64,000 bases of DNA, taken from NCBI GenBank assembly GCA_022432975.1, contig CM039512.1, positions 37,015,936 through 37,079,935 on the forward strand, in the 5' to 3' direction. Of this stretch, positions 34,021 through 45,900 are shown piece by piece. The notes under the pieces are model-generated. The model was not told where the DNA came from, made no database searches, and saw only the letters and a list, made by a program, of their open reading frames with translations. Positions within the stretch are counted from its first letter, which is position 1. Each line of letters starts with the position of its first letter. This DNA comes from Begonia masoniana. Its lineage: Eukaryota > Streptophyta > Magnoliopsida > Cucurbitales > Begoniaceae. A program made the position numbers and the translations under genes.

Positions 34021-34081
34021 GACATTGAAGTGAAGCCGCTGAAGATGGAGGGATGATGTGATTAGTCTCCAAGTGGGAGAT

Positions 34082-34392
34082 TGTTGAGTTATGTAGCCTA
34101 ATTTAGGTGGGGATAATTTGGTCATTAATTACCTGTTATTCTGTAACCCTAAATCGTCTATTATATAAAGACGTGTTTAGGTTATAGAGTAGTATCACTA
34201 AAAGAAAGACAGAGTGTCTGAGAGTGTGAGGCAAACCTTTGTAACTCGTTTGTTCATCTTAGTGAAATCTGTCAGCGGCCAGTGGACGTAGCTCTCGCGA
34301 CGAGAGTGAACCACTATAAATCTGTGTGTTATTTCTTTTTCGTATTTCTTAAATCGTTCGTTACAGGAGGATTAGGGCGTCTAATCCTAACA
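34082..34392 (+). repeat. 3' LTR of the copia element at 28936
   Basis: 311 bp, matching 28936-29246 except for one G/A change near position 40 of the LTR and two adjacent changes near position 127. Confidence 0.95.
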
Positions 34393-34397
34393 CTTCC

Positions 34398-35815
34398 AAG
34401 TATAAAATAAGTTAATAGACTAAATATTTATATGTGAATTTCGATATCACTGATATCAAAAACTTAAATGTAAAATGCAATCTAAGAATAAATCCATAAA
34501 AATTAAACTTAGGTTGACTTCTTTCTATGAATTAGTGATAGCTGGAACTTGGCTAGTGAGAATGTCACTTTGCGAGCCAATTTTTTCATCATGCCCCACT
34601 AGAATGTCTATGTTGAGTCAACTCGTTTGATTAGATTAACTAAACGAGTAACTCAACCTAGCTCAGCTTGTTAAATCGATGCGCCAATCATTTGACAATT
34701 AAAAACTAAACTTAAAGATTCACCACATTATAATCAATTTATATATTTGACAATTTATCAATTGTGTATGCACATATGGGTGGAGTGCACGCTACAAAAT
34801 CCCTTCAATCCATGCAGATTATACACAAACAGAAAATCGAAGGTTATGGACAGGTTCTAGAGTTCAATCTAATCCTTTCATCTCAAAAAAAAAGTATGCC
34901 ATCAAAAAATTGATCATATTATTATAAACAAGATTTTTCAAATGCACAAAAAAATGAAAAAAAGAAAGAAACTCCTAGAGAAAGAAGAAACTCCATTAAC
35001 GTTCTTTGAACATACCATTAAGGTTTTGGAACAGAAAGATCACAGTAAAATGCAGAGTAGGTTTCTGGGTTGTCGTTGTGGTAAGGAGATGACGAACCAG
35101 AGGGAGGGACAAAGGCTTTTGGAAGCATTACGGAGAACGATCTGTTCTTCAAGTTCTTCATTTTCTTCCTCCTTATTTTCTGTTTTCTTTCGTTCTTGAT
35201 ATGTTCTTGTTTGTGGAAGAAGTATGGCGATGTGTTCTTGAGATGGAAAACTTGCTGGTTTGAAGCAACTACATCTTCGGATTGAGGACTTGATATGGGA
35301 TGGACTCCATGACAGGAGGAATGGAATTGAAAAAAGATGGTGAGGACGATGAATTTTTTGCAGAAGTTTAAATGTTTTGAAGTTTTGTTTAAAATAGCCA
35401 TTGCAGTTGAGATGACTAGTCGGTCAAACCAGAAATACTCTGACTCATCGATCTTAACGAATTAAACAAACCACGTGTATAAAAATATTTTTAATTTAAA
35501 TTAATATAATATAAATTATTTAGAAAAATTTATTTAAAATTATAATAAATATTAACAATTATACGTCAACTATATTTTCTCATTTAATTTAAAAATTAAT
35601 TATAATAAGATATATAAAATTACATATATATTAATAAAAAATTATTTTAAATTACCCAATAGAAATATCACATAAATATTTTTAAAAATATTTTAAGATA
35701 TAAAAAAAATTATAAATTCAAAAAAAAATTACTTCAAATAACAAAATAATTCAATAAAAAGAATTTCTAGACTTCAACGTTCAAATTTGTAAACTTCTCA
35801 AGAATTTCATCATCT
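34398..35815. other. AT-rich spacer
   Basis: No recognised gene. 35470-35760 is extremely AT-rich. The open frames at 34942-35199 and 35018-35401 overlap on opposite strands and show no known domain. Confidence 0.45.
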
Positions 35816-35819
35816 CGTT

Positions 35820-36390
35820 ATTGATCTCTCGTCTTGACGCCAATCTAATCTTTGAAACAAATGAGCACCTCCACAAGGTCCAGTACAAGTCTTCATCTTT
35901 ATTCATCATAAACAAATCTACTTGCACTAAAAGCAAATTATGATATTATAGTAGAAACAAGAAGTGTTAGTAGATCACGTGTCATTATAAAAATAATAGA
36001 ATATGTGATAAATTGTCTTTTCTACCAATTCAAAATATCAAAATTCTCGTTTCAAGAAAATTGATAACGAACTTCAAAATAAATATTGAGTTCATTTGTA
36101 AAAGAAGTAGAATAATTTTTCATTTCTAATTCACTACATATATCATCAAATACTATATTGTTGACTAAAACTACCACCACCACCACCACTACTAATACTA
36201 GAATAACTCTCGGTATGTGGAGGTCGTGAATAATAACAACAAACATTGGAATATTTTGTTTCATAAGCATATAAATTAACTTCATTTGTTATATCATTAG
36301 TAATTAAAAGTGCAATACATAAATTTGTAGAAATCTCATTGAACATAAGACCTACTTCTTTTAATTTAAATATTAGCTCCATGATGCATG
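35820..36390 (-). pseudogene. hAT transposase C-terminal remnant
   Basis: The minus strand carries, through several stops, the hAT dimerisation region: NFDILNW near 36045, an ARDLL-like TRDLLT near 35985, VST...FAFSAS near 35960 and DLVEVLI near 35880. Upstream are SYSSISSGGGGGSFSQQYS near 36170 and FTNELNIYF near 36090, which fit the variable segment before the dimerisation domain. A CCA/CCACC run at 36173-36189 encodes the glycines. It is much older than the hAT at 52523 and from a different lineage. Confidence 0.72.
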
Positions 36391-36672
36391 CACAACAAAA
36401 AATATGATGAATGTTATGTCAATATTTTTTAAATTTTATTTAAATTTTATTTAGAATATTACTAAATTCATCTATTAATCAATATTTTGTAAAATACACG
36501 TTAAATCTACAAAAATAGAAAGAATAATATTAAAACTCAGATAATAAATTTCAGAATATTGATTTGTAGAATCATAAAAAAATTTTAAAAAATCAATAAA
36601 GATATTAACAATATCAAAACTACATTTGTCAAGGTTAATATTTTGTATCTTATCATTAATAAAAACACAAAT
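36391..36672. other. AT-rich spacer
   Basis: Very AT-rich DNA that may continue the hAT remnant upstream, but no motif is readable. Confidence 0.35.
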
Positions 36673-37330
36673 TGTAACAACCCGGCCCCCGTAACCCGAG
36701 GGTTTACACCGAGCTGTGCGGTACCATCCCCGCCACGTGGCTTCCTTTTCTGTTCGCCACGTGTACTCACAGAACTTTCCCCTCCCTGTAGGTTATTTTT
36801 GCCTTCCTCCCCACTCGAACCCAAGACCTCAGGTTAAGTACCTGGGTTACAAGTGAGGAGTACCACTTGAGCTGGCGAACAGAAAAGGAAGCCACGTGCG
36901 GGGATGGTACCGCACAGCTCGGTGTAAACCCTCGGGTTACGGGGGCCGGGTTGTTACAATAAAAGGCGCCTTTTATTGTAACAACCCGGCCCCCGTAACC
37001 CGAGGGTTTACACCGAGCTGTGCGGTACCATCCCCGCCACGTGGCTTCCTTTTCTGTTCGCCACGTGTACTCACAGAACTTTCCCCTCCCTGTAGGTTAT
37101 TTTTGCCTTCCTCCCCACTCGAACCCAAGACCTCAGGGTTAAGTACCTGGGCTACAAGTGAGGAGTACCACTTGAGCTGCGCCTTTTATTGTAACAACCC
37201 GGCCCCCGTAACCCGAGGGTTTACACCGAGCTGTGCGGTACCATCCCCGCCACGTGGCTTCCTTTTCTGTTCGCCACGTGTACTCACAGAACTTTCTCCT
37301 CCCTGTAGGTTATTTTTGCCTTCCTCCCCA
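36673..37330 (-). mobile_element. Second SINE family, three copies with a palindrome
   Basis: Minus-strand copies start (plus strand) at 36673, 36977 and 37190. The third is cut at about 37330. On the minus strand each full copy of about 200 bp has a box A-like AGCTCAAGTGG, a box B-like GGTTCGAGTGG and an end GGGTTGTTACAATAAAAGG. The middle segment (CACGTGTACTCAC and GCCTTCC(C/T)CCCCACTCGAACC on the plus strand) is shared with the array at 19643, so the families are related. A plus-strand 3' half-copy (36873-36967) lies tail-to-tail with the second copy. Proline-rich frames here are not genes. Confidence 0.78.
36874..37062. repeat. Inverted repeat, SINE tail-to-tail
   Basis: Arms of about 94 bases meet at GGCGCC (36965-36970). 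They are complementary except for a single missing base in the left arm near 36900 (CACGTGCGGGG against CACGTGGCGGGG). Confidence 0.9.
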
Positions 37331-37369
37331 TTATGCATTGTTATTAAATAAAATATAATAAAATGTAGA

Positions 37370-37850
37370 GGCTACAAGTTACTATTCTTGCTGATGTTTT
37401 CAAATTTTTAAATTCTTTTGTGATACGTACTCCTATAACAACTGGTTGGCGGCAGATGTAGTAGTCTAGGTCATTCATGGTTATTTTCTTTTAATCTTTG
37501 ATTTTCAATATCACCTATAATTAAAAAAATAATTACGCAATTAAAAATATATTATAAAAATAATATTATTTTGTTTTACTTACCTTGACGTCACATTGAC
37601 ATACACCTCGTTTTGTTTGGAAATGATAATTTCTTTCTTTAACTATATCATTGATTATTATCCAGACGAAACTCTTGCGATGATCCGCAAAATAACACCC
37701 TCATTCATTTGTGATCTCTTTTCTTGGATTTTCATTGACGCAGTCAATTAATTGTTGTGCCGACAACTATAGTTTGTTGACTCCTCTTTTTTCATGTAAA
37801 ATATTAGTCAAGGACTCTACCGCACCTGCTGCAGTGATGGCGACAACGGA
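37370..37850 (-). pseudogene. Papain-like cysteine protease fragment, minus copy
   Basis: The minus strand reads AAGAVESLTNILHEK, then LSAQQLIDCVNENP and IVKERNYHFQTKRGVC in one exon (37584-37845) ending at a donor GTAAGT. A second exon (from 37514 down to about 37380) contains DYYICRQPVVIGVRITKEF. These match the C1A pattern in which a Ser/Glu-Gln-Gln-Leu-Val-Asp-Cys motif is followed by a Tyr-Pro-Tyr block and a QPV-type strand. Stops interrupt it and the catalytic Cys region is absent. It is an inverted partner of 38255-38945. Confidence 0.75.
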
Positions 37851-39250
37851 TATAGCAAAATAAGTAAACAACTAGTTAGAGTTGATACTATAAAAGGTGA
37901 AAAATAGATAAATTTACTAGATTCACCTGCAATTCCTTTATGTATCAAGTTTATTTCCTAAATTTGTTTTTTACTAATAGTATTGTGGCTCTTCTAATCT
38001 AGATTGAAGCATTCTACGGACTTGTTTTTTCTTTTCAAATGTATATGCTAATACTCAATCTGGTTGGTAGGATTTGTGTTGAATATATTTTCATTTTTTT
38101 GTAATTAGATATGTTTAACAGGCGGGCTAGCCTTGGCTTACTACAATAGCGGGTCGAGCCAGCAATGGGCCCACTTTCTTTCCAAGTAAAAGGTGGAGAG
38201 TCGCAGGACAAGATTGTATACGGTGGGGCAGAGGATGCTCGTTAGAGTCCTTGGCTAATAGCAGTTGCGATAGAGTCATTGGCTAATATTTCACATGAAA
38301 AAAAAAAGAGTCAACAAACTACACTTGTCGCAACAACAATGAATCAACTGTGTCAAAGAAAATCCAAGAAAATATATCACAGATGAACGAGGACGTTATC
38401 TCTCGTATTATCACAAGGCCTTCGACTGGTTAATAATCAATGGTATAGCTGAAAAAAGAAATTATCATTTCCAAACAAAGCAAGATGTATGTCAACGTGA
38501 CGTCAAGGTAAATAAAACAAACTAATATTGTTTTTCTAATATTTTTTTAATGTGTAATGATTTTTTTGATTATAGATGAAATTAAAAATCAAAGATCATA
38601 AGAAAATAACCATGAATGACCTATACTACTACATCTGCCGCCAACCAGTTGATATAGTAGTATATATCACGAAAGAATTTAAGAATTTGAAAACATCGGT
38701 AGGAATAGTTACCTGTAGCATCGACATTTTACTATAATTTATTTAATAACAATGCATAATATCAAAATTTGAAAATGTAGGAAATCTACAAAGGACCTGC
38801 AAACACGAAAAATTTATTAAAAAAACCACGACATGCAATTTTAGCAATTGTATTTGGGGTCAACGAAGAAGGTAAAAAATTCTAGATAATTAAAAATTGA
38901 TGGAGAATAACCTGGGACGACAAGGGATATGGCAAAATAAGTCAATAACTAGTTACAGTTGATACCGTGAAAGGTGAAAAAGAGATAAATTTACTAAAAT
39001 CACCTGAAATTCCTTTAGGTATTCGAGTTTATTTCCTAAATATGTTTTTTATGACTAGTATTGTGGCTCTCTTAGTTTTGATTGAGGCATTCTACGGGTT
39101 TGTTCTTTTCAAATGTATTTGCTATAATACTCATTCTCGTTGGTAGGATTTGTGTTAAATATATTTTCATTCTTTTGAGATGTTTAACCAACGGGCTGGC
39201 CCGCAAGCTCGGCTTGCTAATATAGCAAACCGAGCCTGGCCCCGTCCCAT
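37848..39250. repeat. Direct repeat flanking the protease copy
   Basis: 37848-38165 and 38915-39240 match along their length. Both begin CGACAA(C/G)GGATAT(A/G)GCAAAATAAG and contain TTGGTAGGATTTGTGTT and a GC-rich end. The first copy starts with the last few codons of a papain-like gene, so a larger plus-strand gene segment was duplicated. Confidence 0.82.
38255..38945 (+). pseudogene. Papain-like cysteine protease fragment, plus copy
   Basis: Three exon-like blocks: 38255-38507 (AIESLANISHEK, then FDWLIINGIAEKRNYHFQTK, donor GTAAAT), 38576-38698 (DLYYYICRQPVDIVVYITK) and 38781-38945 (EIYKGPANTKN, then KPRHAILAIVFGVNEEGKKF, then TWDDKGYGKIS). The last block aligns with the His- and Asn-containing end of papain-family enzymes. 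The catalytic His is present in PRHAIL and the Asn in IIKN, but a stop replaces the next residue before W. With no N-terminal catalytic Cys block and several stops, this is a pseudogene. Confidence 0.78.
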
Positions 39251-40890
39251 GAGACGGGCCGAGACGAGTCCAGAGGCTAGGCTCGTGAGCCCGCCAAGGA
39301 CCGAGCAAGCCTGCCCAGTCCATCTTTTTCCCCAGCAGATTCTGTTCATCTCAAAGACCCCACCACCCTCTTCATCGTCTGGCTCGAAAACTTCAAGCTT
39401 CTTCTCTTTGCTTTCAGGAACGGTCTTTTAAGTTATGAGAAATCACATCCTCGGTTAAAGAGTTGTTGACGAAACATACGATGAAAACCAACATCAGAAT
39501 TTCTAATCCAATATAAGACAACAAGATGGGAGTCCTGAACCGGAACTAGGAACCCTAATCTCGAAAACCCACGATTTACTAAGCACGTAGTCGATACACA
39601 CGTTCAACATCAACAAACATCCAAAGTTTGGATGTCGTGCGCTCGACTTTCGAAATCCAAAAAATATCGTTTTTGAATATCGAATCAATCCCAAAACGAT
39701 ACCGACAACCCTATCTAGCAAGGCTATATAACTCATACATCTAGCAAGGCTATAACTCATACGCCAAAAGCTCGACTTTCGAAATCCAAAAAATATCATT
39801 TTTGAATCTCGAATCAATCCCAAAACGGTTGCCAGTCGAAATCCAAAAAATATCGTTTTTGAATATCGAATCAATCCCAAAACGATACCGACAACCCTAT
39901 CTAGCAAGGCTATATAACTCATACATCTAGCAAGGCTATAACTCATACGCCAAAAGCTCGACTTTCGAAATCCAAAAAATATCATTTTTGAATCTCGAAT
40001 CAATCCCAAAACGATACTGGCAACCCTATCTAGCAAGGCTATACTCATATATCTAGCAAGGCTATACTCATATATCTAGCAAGACTATAACTCATACGCC
40101 AAAAATAGAATTCAGGGTTTTTACCTCGATTTGCGTGCACAACAAACGGGACAGAATTTCAACGAACTGACACGGCCATCGAGTTCAAAACACCGAAACA
40201 AGTCAAAAAACGCTGTGAGGGAAGAAGTCCAACATCATATGGCTGTCCCGAAATGCGGTCAAAGTTCTTGCAAAATCACTGAAAATGACGAAAATACACC
40301 AGTTAAAAACAAGGAAAAGAAGAGAAGAAGGGTGGAAAACGAAAAAAATCGGGCCCTCGAGCGGTCCAGTCCGGTCCGGTCCGGGCCCGAACTAGACTGG
40401 CTTGCCTTGGGCTGTGCGTGGGCCTGGCATGGGCTAGCCTACCCTAGCCGAGACTGGGCCTGCCTGGCCTGGCATAGGCCCAAATTGCAGCCTACCGGAG
40501 CTGCGATTTTCGGCCAATATCCGGCCGTTTTTTACTCGATTCTTCACCTGAAAAATATCTCAAACCAATATTCCAATCTAAATACTCAAAAATCCCGAGT
40601 TGAAGGGGGTTTTAAGTGAAAAATGCAAACACCTAAAAACCCTAAACGTTTAACGAAAAATCGGGGAAAAATAATTGACTAACCTTCAAGATTTCTTCAC
40701 GAGAAAGGTAGAACATCTTGAGAGGAACGCAAAAGAACTAGTTTCGTCGAAAACGGAGGTCGGACGTTTCGAGAACCTCTGGCTCCTCCCTCGCGGCTCT
40801 CTCTCTCTCCTCGCCCGTCTTCGCGGCGCACCCAAACCCTTCTTCGGCTTCTTCTTTATTATTAATATTTTTTAATCTAATATATTACTT
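39251..40890. repeat. Unclassified repeat with 186-bp tandem units
   Basis: Two copies of a 186-bp unit run from about 39650 to 40024. Each contains two smaller blocks built on TCGAAATCCAAAAAATATC and CTAGCAAGGCTATA. GC-rich word repeats (GGCCTGG, GGTCCGG) follow near 40360-40450. Then comes CT-rich DNA at 40790-40830 whose minus strand resembles the promoter side of gypsy LTRs here. No terminal repeats were found. Long open frames in it arise from the repetition and are not credible genes. Confidence 0.55.
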
Positions 40891-42592
40891 TATTTTAATT
40901 AAATAATATAATATAATAAACTTACATACATATATTCTTAAACATATATTTATATAAGTATATATATACAAATACAAAAACTAATATTCTATTTTTTTCT
41001 AACAATCACTAATTACTTTAAAATATGAATTTCAAGATAGGTCATAAATTTAAAGTATCTTAAACATTTTAGATCATCTAAAATTCTAGATTCCAAGAAA
41101 ATATGATTTTCCTTACCCCTTGTAGAATGAAAAGTAGGGCTTTTGAATCTTTTTCACAAGCTTCTTGAATTCCTTCTGCTAGGTTTGCATTCACCACGTT
41201 TATGTTCTCAATTGCTCGGGTGGATGATGGTTACCAAGTAGACACAACTTAGTGATGAAGATAGCCTCCATTGCTCGGGTAAGCTCGCCAAGAATGTAGA
41301 ACAAAGATGCCTTAGGGCTACGGGTTTTGCATCAGTAAAAGCACGAAATTTCATTCATATTTTATTTATTTTTCTTCTCCGCAGTAATCACAAATAGTGG
41401 CTCTTGTTTTCTAATAAAAACACATTTCTTTGATAGAGGTTGAAGCTTGTCTCATTTTATGTGTGCATAAGCAACAAAACAACATTCCTTTAATTCATTA
41501 TACGTTGTTGGATGTCTATGTCTGCTTGTATGGTGTTTTAAAACCCAAATCAGTCGATAGCCGGAGGTTAATTACATAACTTCTTGTCTTCACCGTCTCT
41601 GTCCTCATAGACCTTTTGGTAATCCAACTATAACCAACATGCATCGAACTCTTTCAAGAATAATTTGATTCATACGTTAATTTGTGATGCCATGATGTTC
41701 CATCTTCCTCACAGTTCTAATAATGCAATATAATATTGCACAATGAAGTCCCCACCCAAATGGCCATGCATAACCATCTATACAAACATAAAATAGTTAT
41801 CCTCCTTCAATCCCCGAATATTCATGTTCAAGTGGATGTAATCTTGGATGCCTTGTAACGGATGAATTGTCTTACTAAACTTGACCCACCTTAATGTGGA
41901 TTTGATGCAGTACATGGTCATGACCCAAGCTCATAAAGTCATGATCTTTTAATATTTTATTTATTATATCTAATCGATTTAATTTTATACGTTTTATTTT
42001 CTTAGAGATAGATAAGCCCATAAGCTCATAAGGCATTCTCCAACGACTTTTGCATACCTTAACAGAACTCGACAACTTAAAAAGCACAAGATTTTTCAAA
42101 CACGATGCATTGTTTATTATAAAACTTGTAACACAATCATTAATAACGAGAGTACTACAAATATTGATTTAGAGGCTTTGGTAAAGACTAACTTTGTAGA
42201 CTAAAAAACATCATTTCCCATACAAAATTTCATGAATTAGTAAAGGTTCAAAAGTTCAAGAACATGAAGTTTGCAGGATTTTAATGTATTACCAAGATGA
42301 AGCCACGTGTAAATGATGGGTATTGATGCATGTCATATCCTACTCGGACAACCATAGGTATATAGTGTTGAAGCAACTTGCAAAGACGGAGATAATACAT
42401 TCGTTTTTTGTAGTTTGATTGGAAGGTTTTTGGTGCTACATTTTGGAGCATCTAAAGAATATTTTTTCTTAAATGAATTTTTTGCAACTATAAAACTTGA
42501 AGTCGAGTTTTCCTCGAGTGTAGGAGATTAATGCATCACATCGTTGTGACTCAAGCCCATAAGACCATGATTTTTAAATATTATATTCATTT
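40891..42592. other. AT-rich spacer with a diverged duplication
   Basis: No gene seen. 41900-42010 resembles 42525-42592 plus 47310-47370 (TCAAGCCCATAAGACCATGA against CCAAGCTCATAAAGTCATGA, then ATCGATTT and ATTTTCTTAG). The copia element at 42593 therefore landed inside one copy of an older duplicated segment. Confidence 0.5.
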
Positions 42593-42914
42593 TGTTGGAA
42601 TGAGGAAGAGGGATTTTAAGAAAAAGGAAGTAGGAGGAAGAGAAATACAACTAGAGAGAGCAAACTAGATTATAGAAATGACTTCTTGTAAATGACTTGA
42701 TACTAAAGGCTTAGACATAGATCCTATTTATAGGACTATTTGGTACATATTTGAGGGCAATACATGAACCTCCTCATTAATGCAATACATGCATTAATGT
42801 ATCTATTACAACTTCCTAGATACACTTTCACAAATACATTGACTTAAACCATGAACCTTATTAAAAACATACATGAACTAAATATATTAATAGAATTAAG
42901 CTATAATTTCAACA
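42593..42914 (-). repeat. 3' LTR of the young copia element
   Basis: 322 bp, TGTTGGAATG to TTTCAACA on the plus strand. Downstream LTR in the element's direction. Confidence 0.95.
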
Positions 42915-42927
42915 TCCTCCTTTAAGC

Positions 42928-45900
42928 TTAATTCCTTATAACTCCGAGCATCATCCTTAGCTTGCTGAAAGTGTCATATTTGAGAGGCTTCGTGAAAATA
43001 TCTGCAACTTGATCATTGGACTTCACATACTTCACTTGCACTTCAGACTTCGTAATGCAATCACGGAGAAAATGATACCTCGTATCTATATGCTTGCTCT
43101 TATCATGAAACACAGGATTCTTTGCCAATGCAATAGCTGACTTGTTGTCAACAAAAATTTCTGTAGGTTCTTCTTGTGGCATTTGTAGTTCTTTCAACAA
43201 TCTTCTCAGCCATATAGCATGGCATACACAAGAAGTAGCTGCAACATATTCAGCTTCACAGGTGGATAGAGTCACAATTTGTTGTTTCTTCGAACTCCAT
43301 GTAAAAGCAGTAGTACCCATGTAGAAAACAAAACCTGTTGTGCTCTTTCGATCATCTATATCTCCACCCCAATCACTATCGCTATATCCCACAAGCTTAA
43401 ATTCATTAGAAAATGAATAAAGCATGCCAAAATTAATTGTACCTTTGATATAACGAAGAATCCGCTTAGCTGCCTGAAAATGTGTCACAGTTGGTGACTC
43501 CATAAATCGACTGACCAGTCCAACTCCAAAAAGAATATCTGGTCTTGTGCAAGTTAAATACCTCAAACTTCCAACCAGACTTTTGAAAGTTGTAGAGTCA
43601 ACTTTCTCTTCTTCCTCATTTTTCGATAATTTTACTCCACATGCCACAGGAGTACTCACAGGCCGACAATTCTCCATCTTGAATTTCTTTAGAATTTCTC
43701 TTCCATAACTTTCTTGTGATGCAAAAATTCCATCATCTCTTTGATCGATCTCTATGCCAAGATAATAGGACATTAGACCAATATCTGTCATCTCGAACTC
43801 CTTGGTCATTGCTTGCTTGAATTCTTCATACATAGTTGGATTTGTCCCCGTAAAAATCAAATCATCAACATACAAGCAAACAAATAAGACATCTCCATTT
43901 TCACGCACCTTAGCATAGAGAGAGTGTTCATATGGGCATTTGATAAACCCATTCTCGAGGAAGTACTTATCGATTCGACTATTCCAAGCTCTTGGAGCTT
44001 GCTTCAGGCCATAAAGTGCTTTCTTCAACTTCAATACCTTATCTTCGTTACCCTTTACAATGTATCCTTGAGGTTGTTCGACATAAACATCCTCTTCAAG
44101 AACTCCATTCAAGAATGCTGATTTGACATCCATTTGATGAATCTTCCATCTATTTTGTGCAGCTAGAGAGATAACCAATCGAATAGTTTCTAACCTGGCA
44201 ACAGGAGCAAATACTTCTCCATAGTCAATACCCGGTCGTTGACTATATCCTTTCGCCACTAACCTGGCTTTGTATTTCTCCACTTTTCCTTTTGCATTCT
44301 TCTTTTCTTTGAAGATCCACTTAACACCAATAGGCTTTTGACCTTTCGGAATGGTTGCTAACTCCCATGTCTTGTTCTTTTCAATTGAGGCAATCTCGTC
44401 ATCCATGGCAATCCTCCAATTTTCATCTTTCACAGCTTCTTCAAATACTATGGGCTCACAATCAACAAAGTGACAAAAGAGAGTTAGATCTTCACTTAAA
44501 TTTTGTGTTACCTCATAAAGATCTTCAAGACTTCTCATACGAGGCTCTCTTTCACTTGAGCTTCCACTTGAAGAAGATGAAGGTGTATTTAATATTGTTG
44601 GTAATCTTGGAGGTGTAATGGGCTCTTGAACTTCGTTTCTCTGTTCCTCATCAAATAAAGGAAAGAATTCGTACCTTTTCTTGTCTTCGTCATTCCAATT
44701 CCAAAAATCTTCTTCATTAAACTCCACATCTCTACTAACAAATTTCTTCCCAATAATTGGATCATAAAGCTTGTAGCCTTTGGAGTATTGATCATAACCG
44801 ACAAAAATGTACTTCTTACTTTTATCATCAAACTTTGATCTTTGTTGATCTGGGACATGTACATAGCCAATGCTACCAAACACTCTTAAATGAGAAGCAC
44901 TTGGTTTTCTTCCACTCCATGCTTCTTGAGGTGTTTTGTTCCACAAGCTTCTTGTCGGACACCTATTTGATAGGTAAACAGCACAATTAACAGCTTCTGC
45001 CCAGAATTCTTTCGGCATCATTTTAGTTTTTAGCATACTTCGTGCCATGTTGAGAATGGTTCGATTCTTCCTTTCAACAACACCGTTTTGCTGAGGAGAC
45101 CTTGGAACGGTAAGGAATCTTCGGATGCCCTGTGCTTTACAAAACTCTTTAAACTCATTAGAAGTAAACTCACCTCCATTATCAGATCTCAAAGCTTTGA
45201 TGGAACGTCCACTTTGTCTTTCCACATACGCTTTGAATTTTTTAAACACTTCAAAAACTTGAGATTTTTCCTTCAAAAAATAAACCCAAGTTTTTCTACT
45301 AAAATCATCAATGAAGAGAAGAAAATATCGATTTTTACCGAATGACAAAGGCTTAATCGGTCCGCATACATCTGCATGAATAAGTTGAAGTGGTTTACTT
45401 GCTCTTGATGTCGACTCCTTAGGAAAACTCTTTCGAAATTGTTTCCCAGCAAGACACCCTTCACATAACTGGGCTGGTTGATCTATAGACGGCAAACCCG
45501 TCAACATCCTTTTCTGGCCCAATAACTTCAAACCACCAAAGTTAAGATGGCCAAGTCTCAAATGCCAAAGCCATGAGATGTCTTTTGTACAAGTCTTCAA
45601 ACATCGAGCAACATCGGCTTGAATATCTAGCATGAACATTCTATTTTTTGTCATTGGTACCTTCGCGATCACATTTCTTCTATCATCTTGAAGTAGGAGA
45701 GTACAATCCTTCATGTGAACTTCATAGTTTTTCTCCAAGAGTTGCCCTAAACTCAATATGTTGCTCTTCATACTTGGAACATAGTAGACATTGTTAATGA
45801 GTTTATGATCACCATTCTTCATACGAATTATAATCGTACCTTTGCCTTCAATTTGAACTTTGGAGTCATCTCCAAATGTGACTAATCCAGTCACTGAGTT

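Larger units (their letters stand above)
28936..34392 (+). mobile_element. Copia retrotransposon, nearly intact
   Basis: Complete element with 311-bp LTRs, primer site, one long Gag-Pol frame, a polypurine tract (AAGTGGGAGAT before 34082) and the target duplication CTTCC at 28931-28935 and 34393-34397. The two LTRs differ at three positions of 311, so the insertion is recent. It lies just beyond the right end of the small hAT-like element. An unusual feature is a leader of about 860 bases that is GC-rich in its middle. Confidence 0.97.

Noticed and set aside
35018..35401. Minus-strand frame of 127 residues
   Set aside because: It overlaps another open frame on the plus strand, shows no domain, and sits in relic-rich spacer DNA.
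36896..37351. Open frame of 151 residues in the second SINE array
   Set aside because: It is made of three repeats of the SINE complement, with no protein family resemblance.
39503..40048. Minus-strand frame of 181 residues with internal repeats
   Set aside because: It follows the 186-bp tandem repeat exactly and translates to a hydrophobic repeat. The repetition keeps it open, and nothing else supports a gene.
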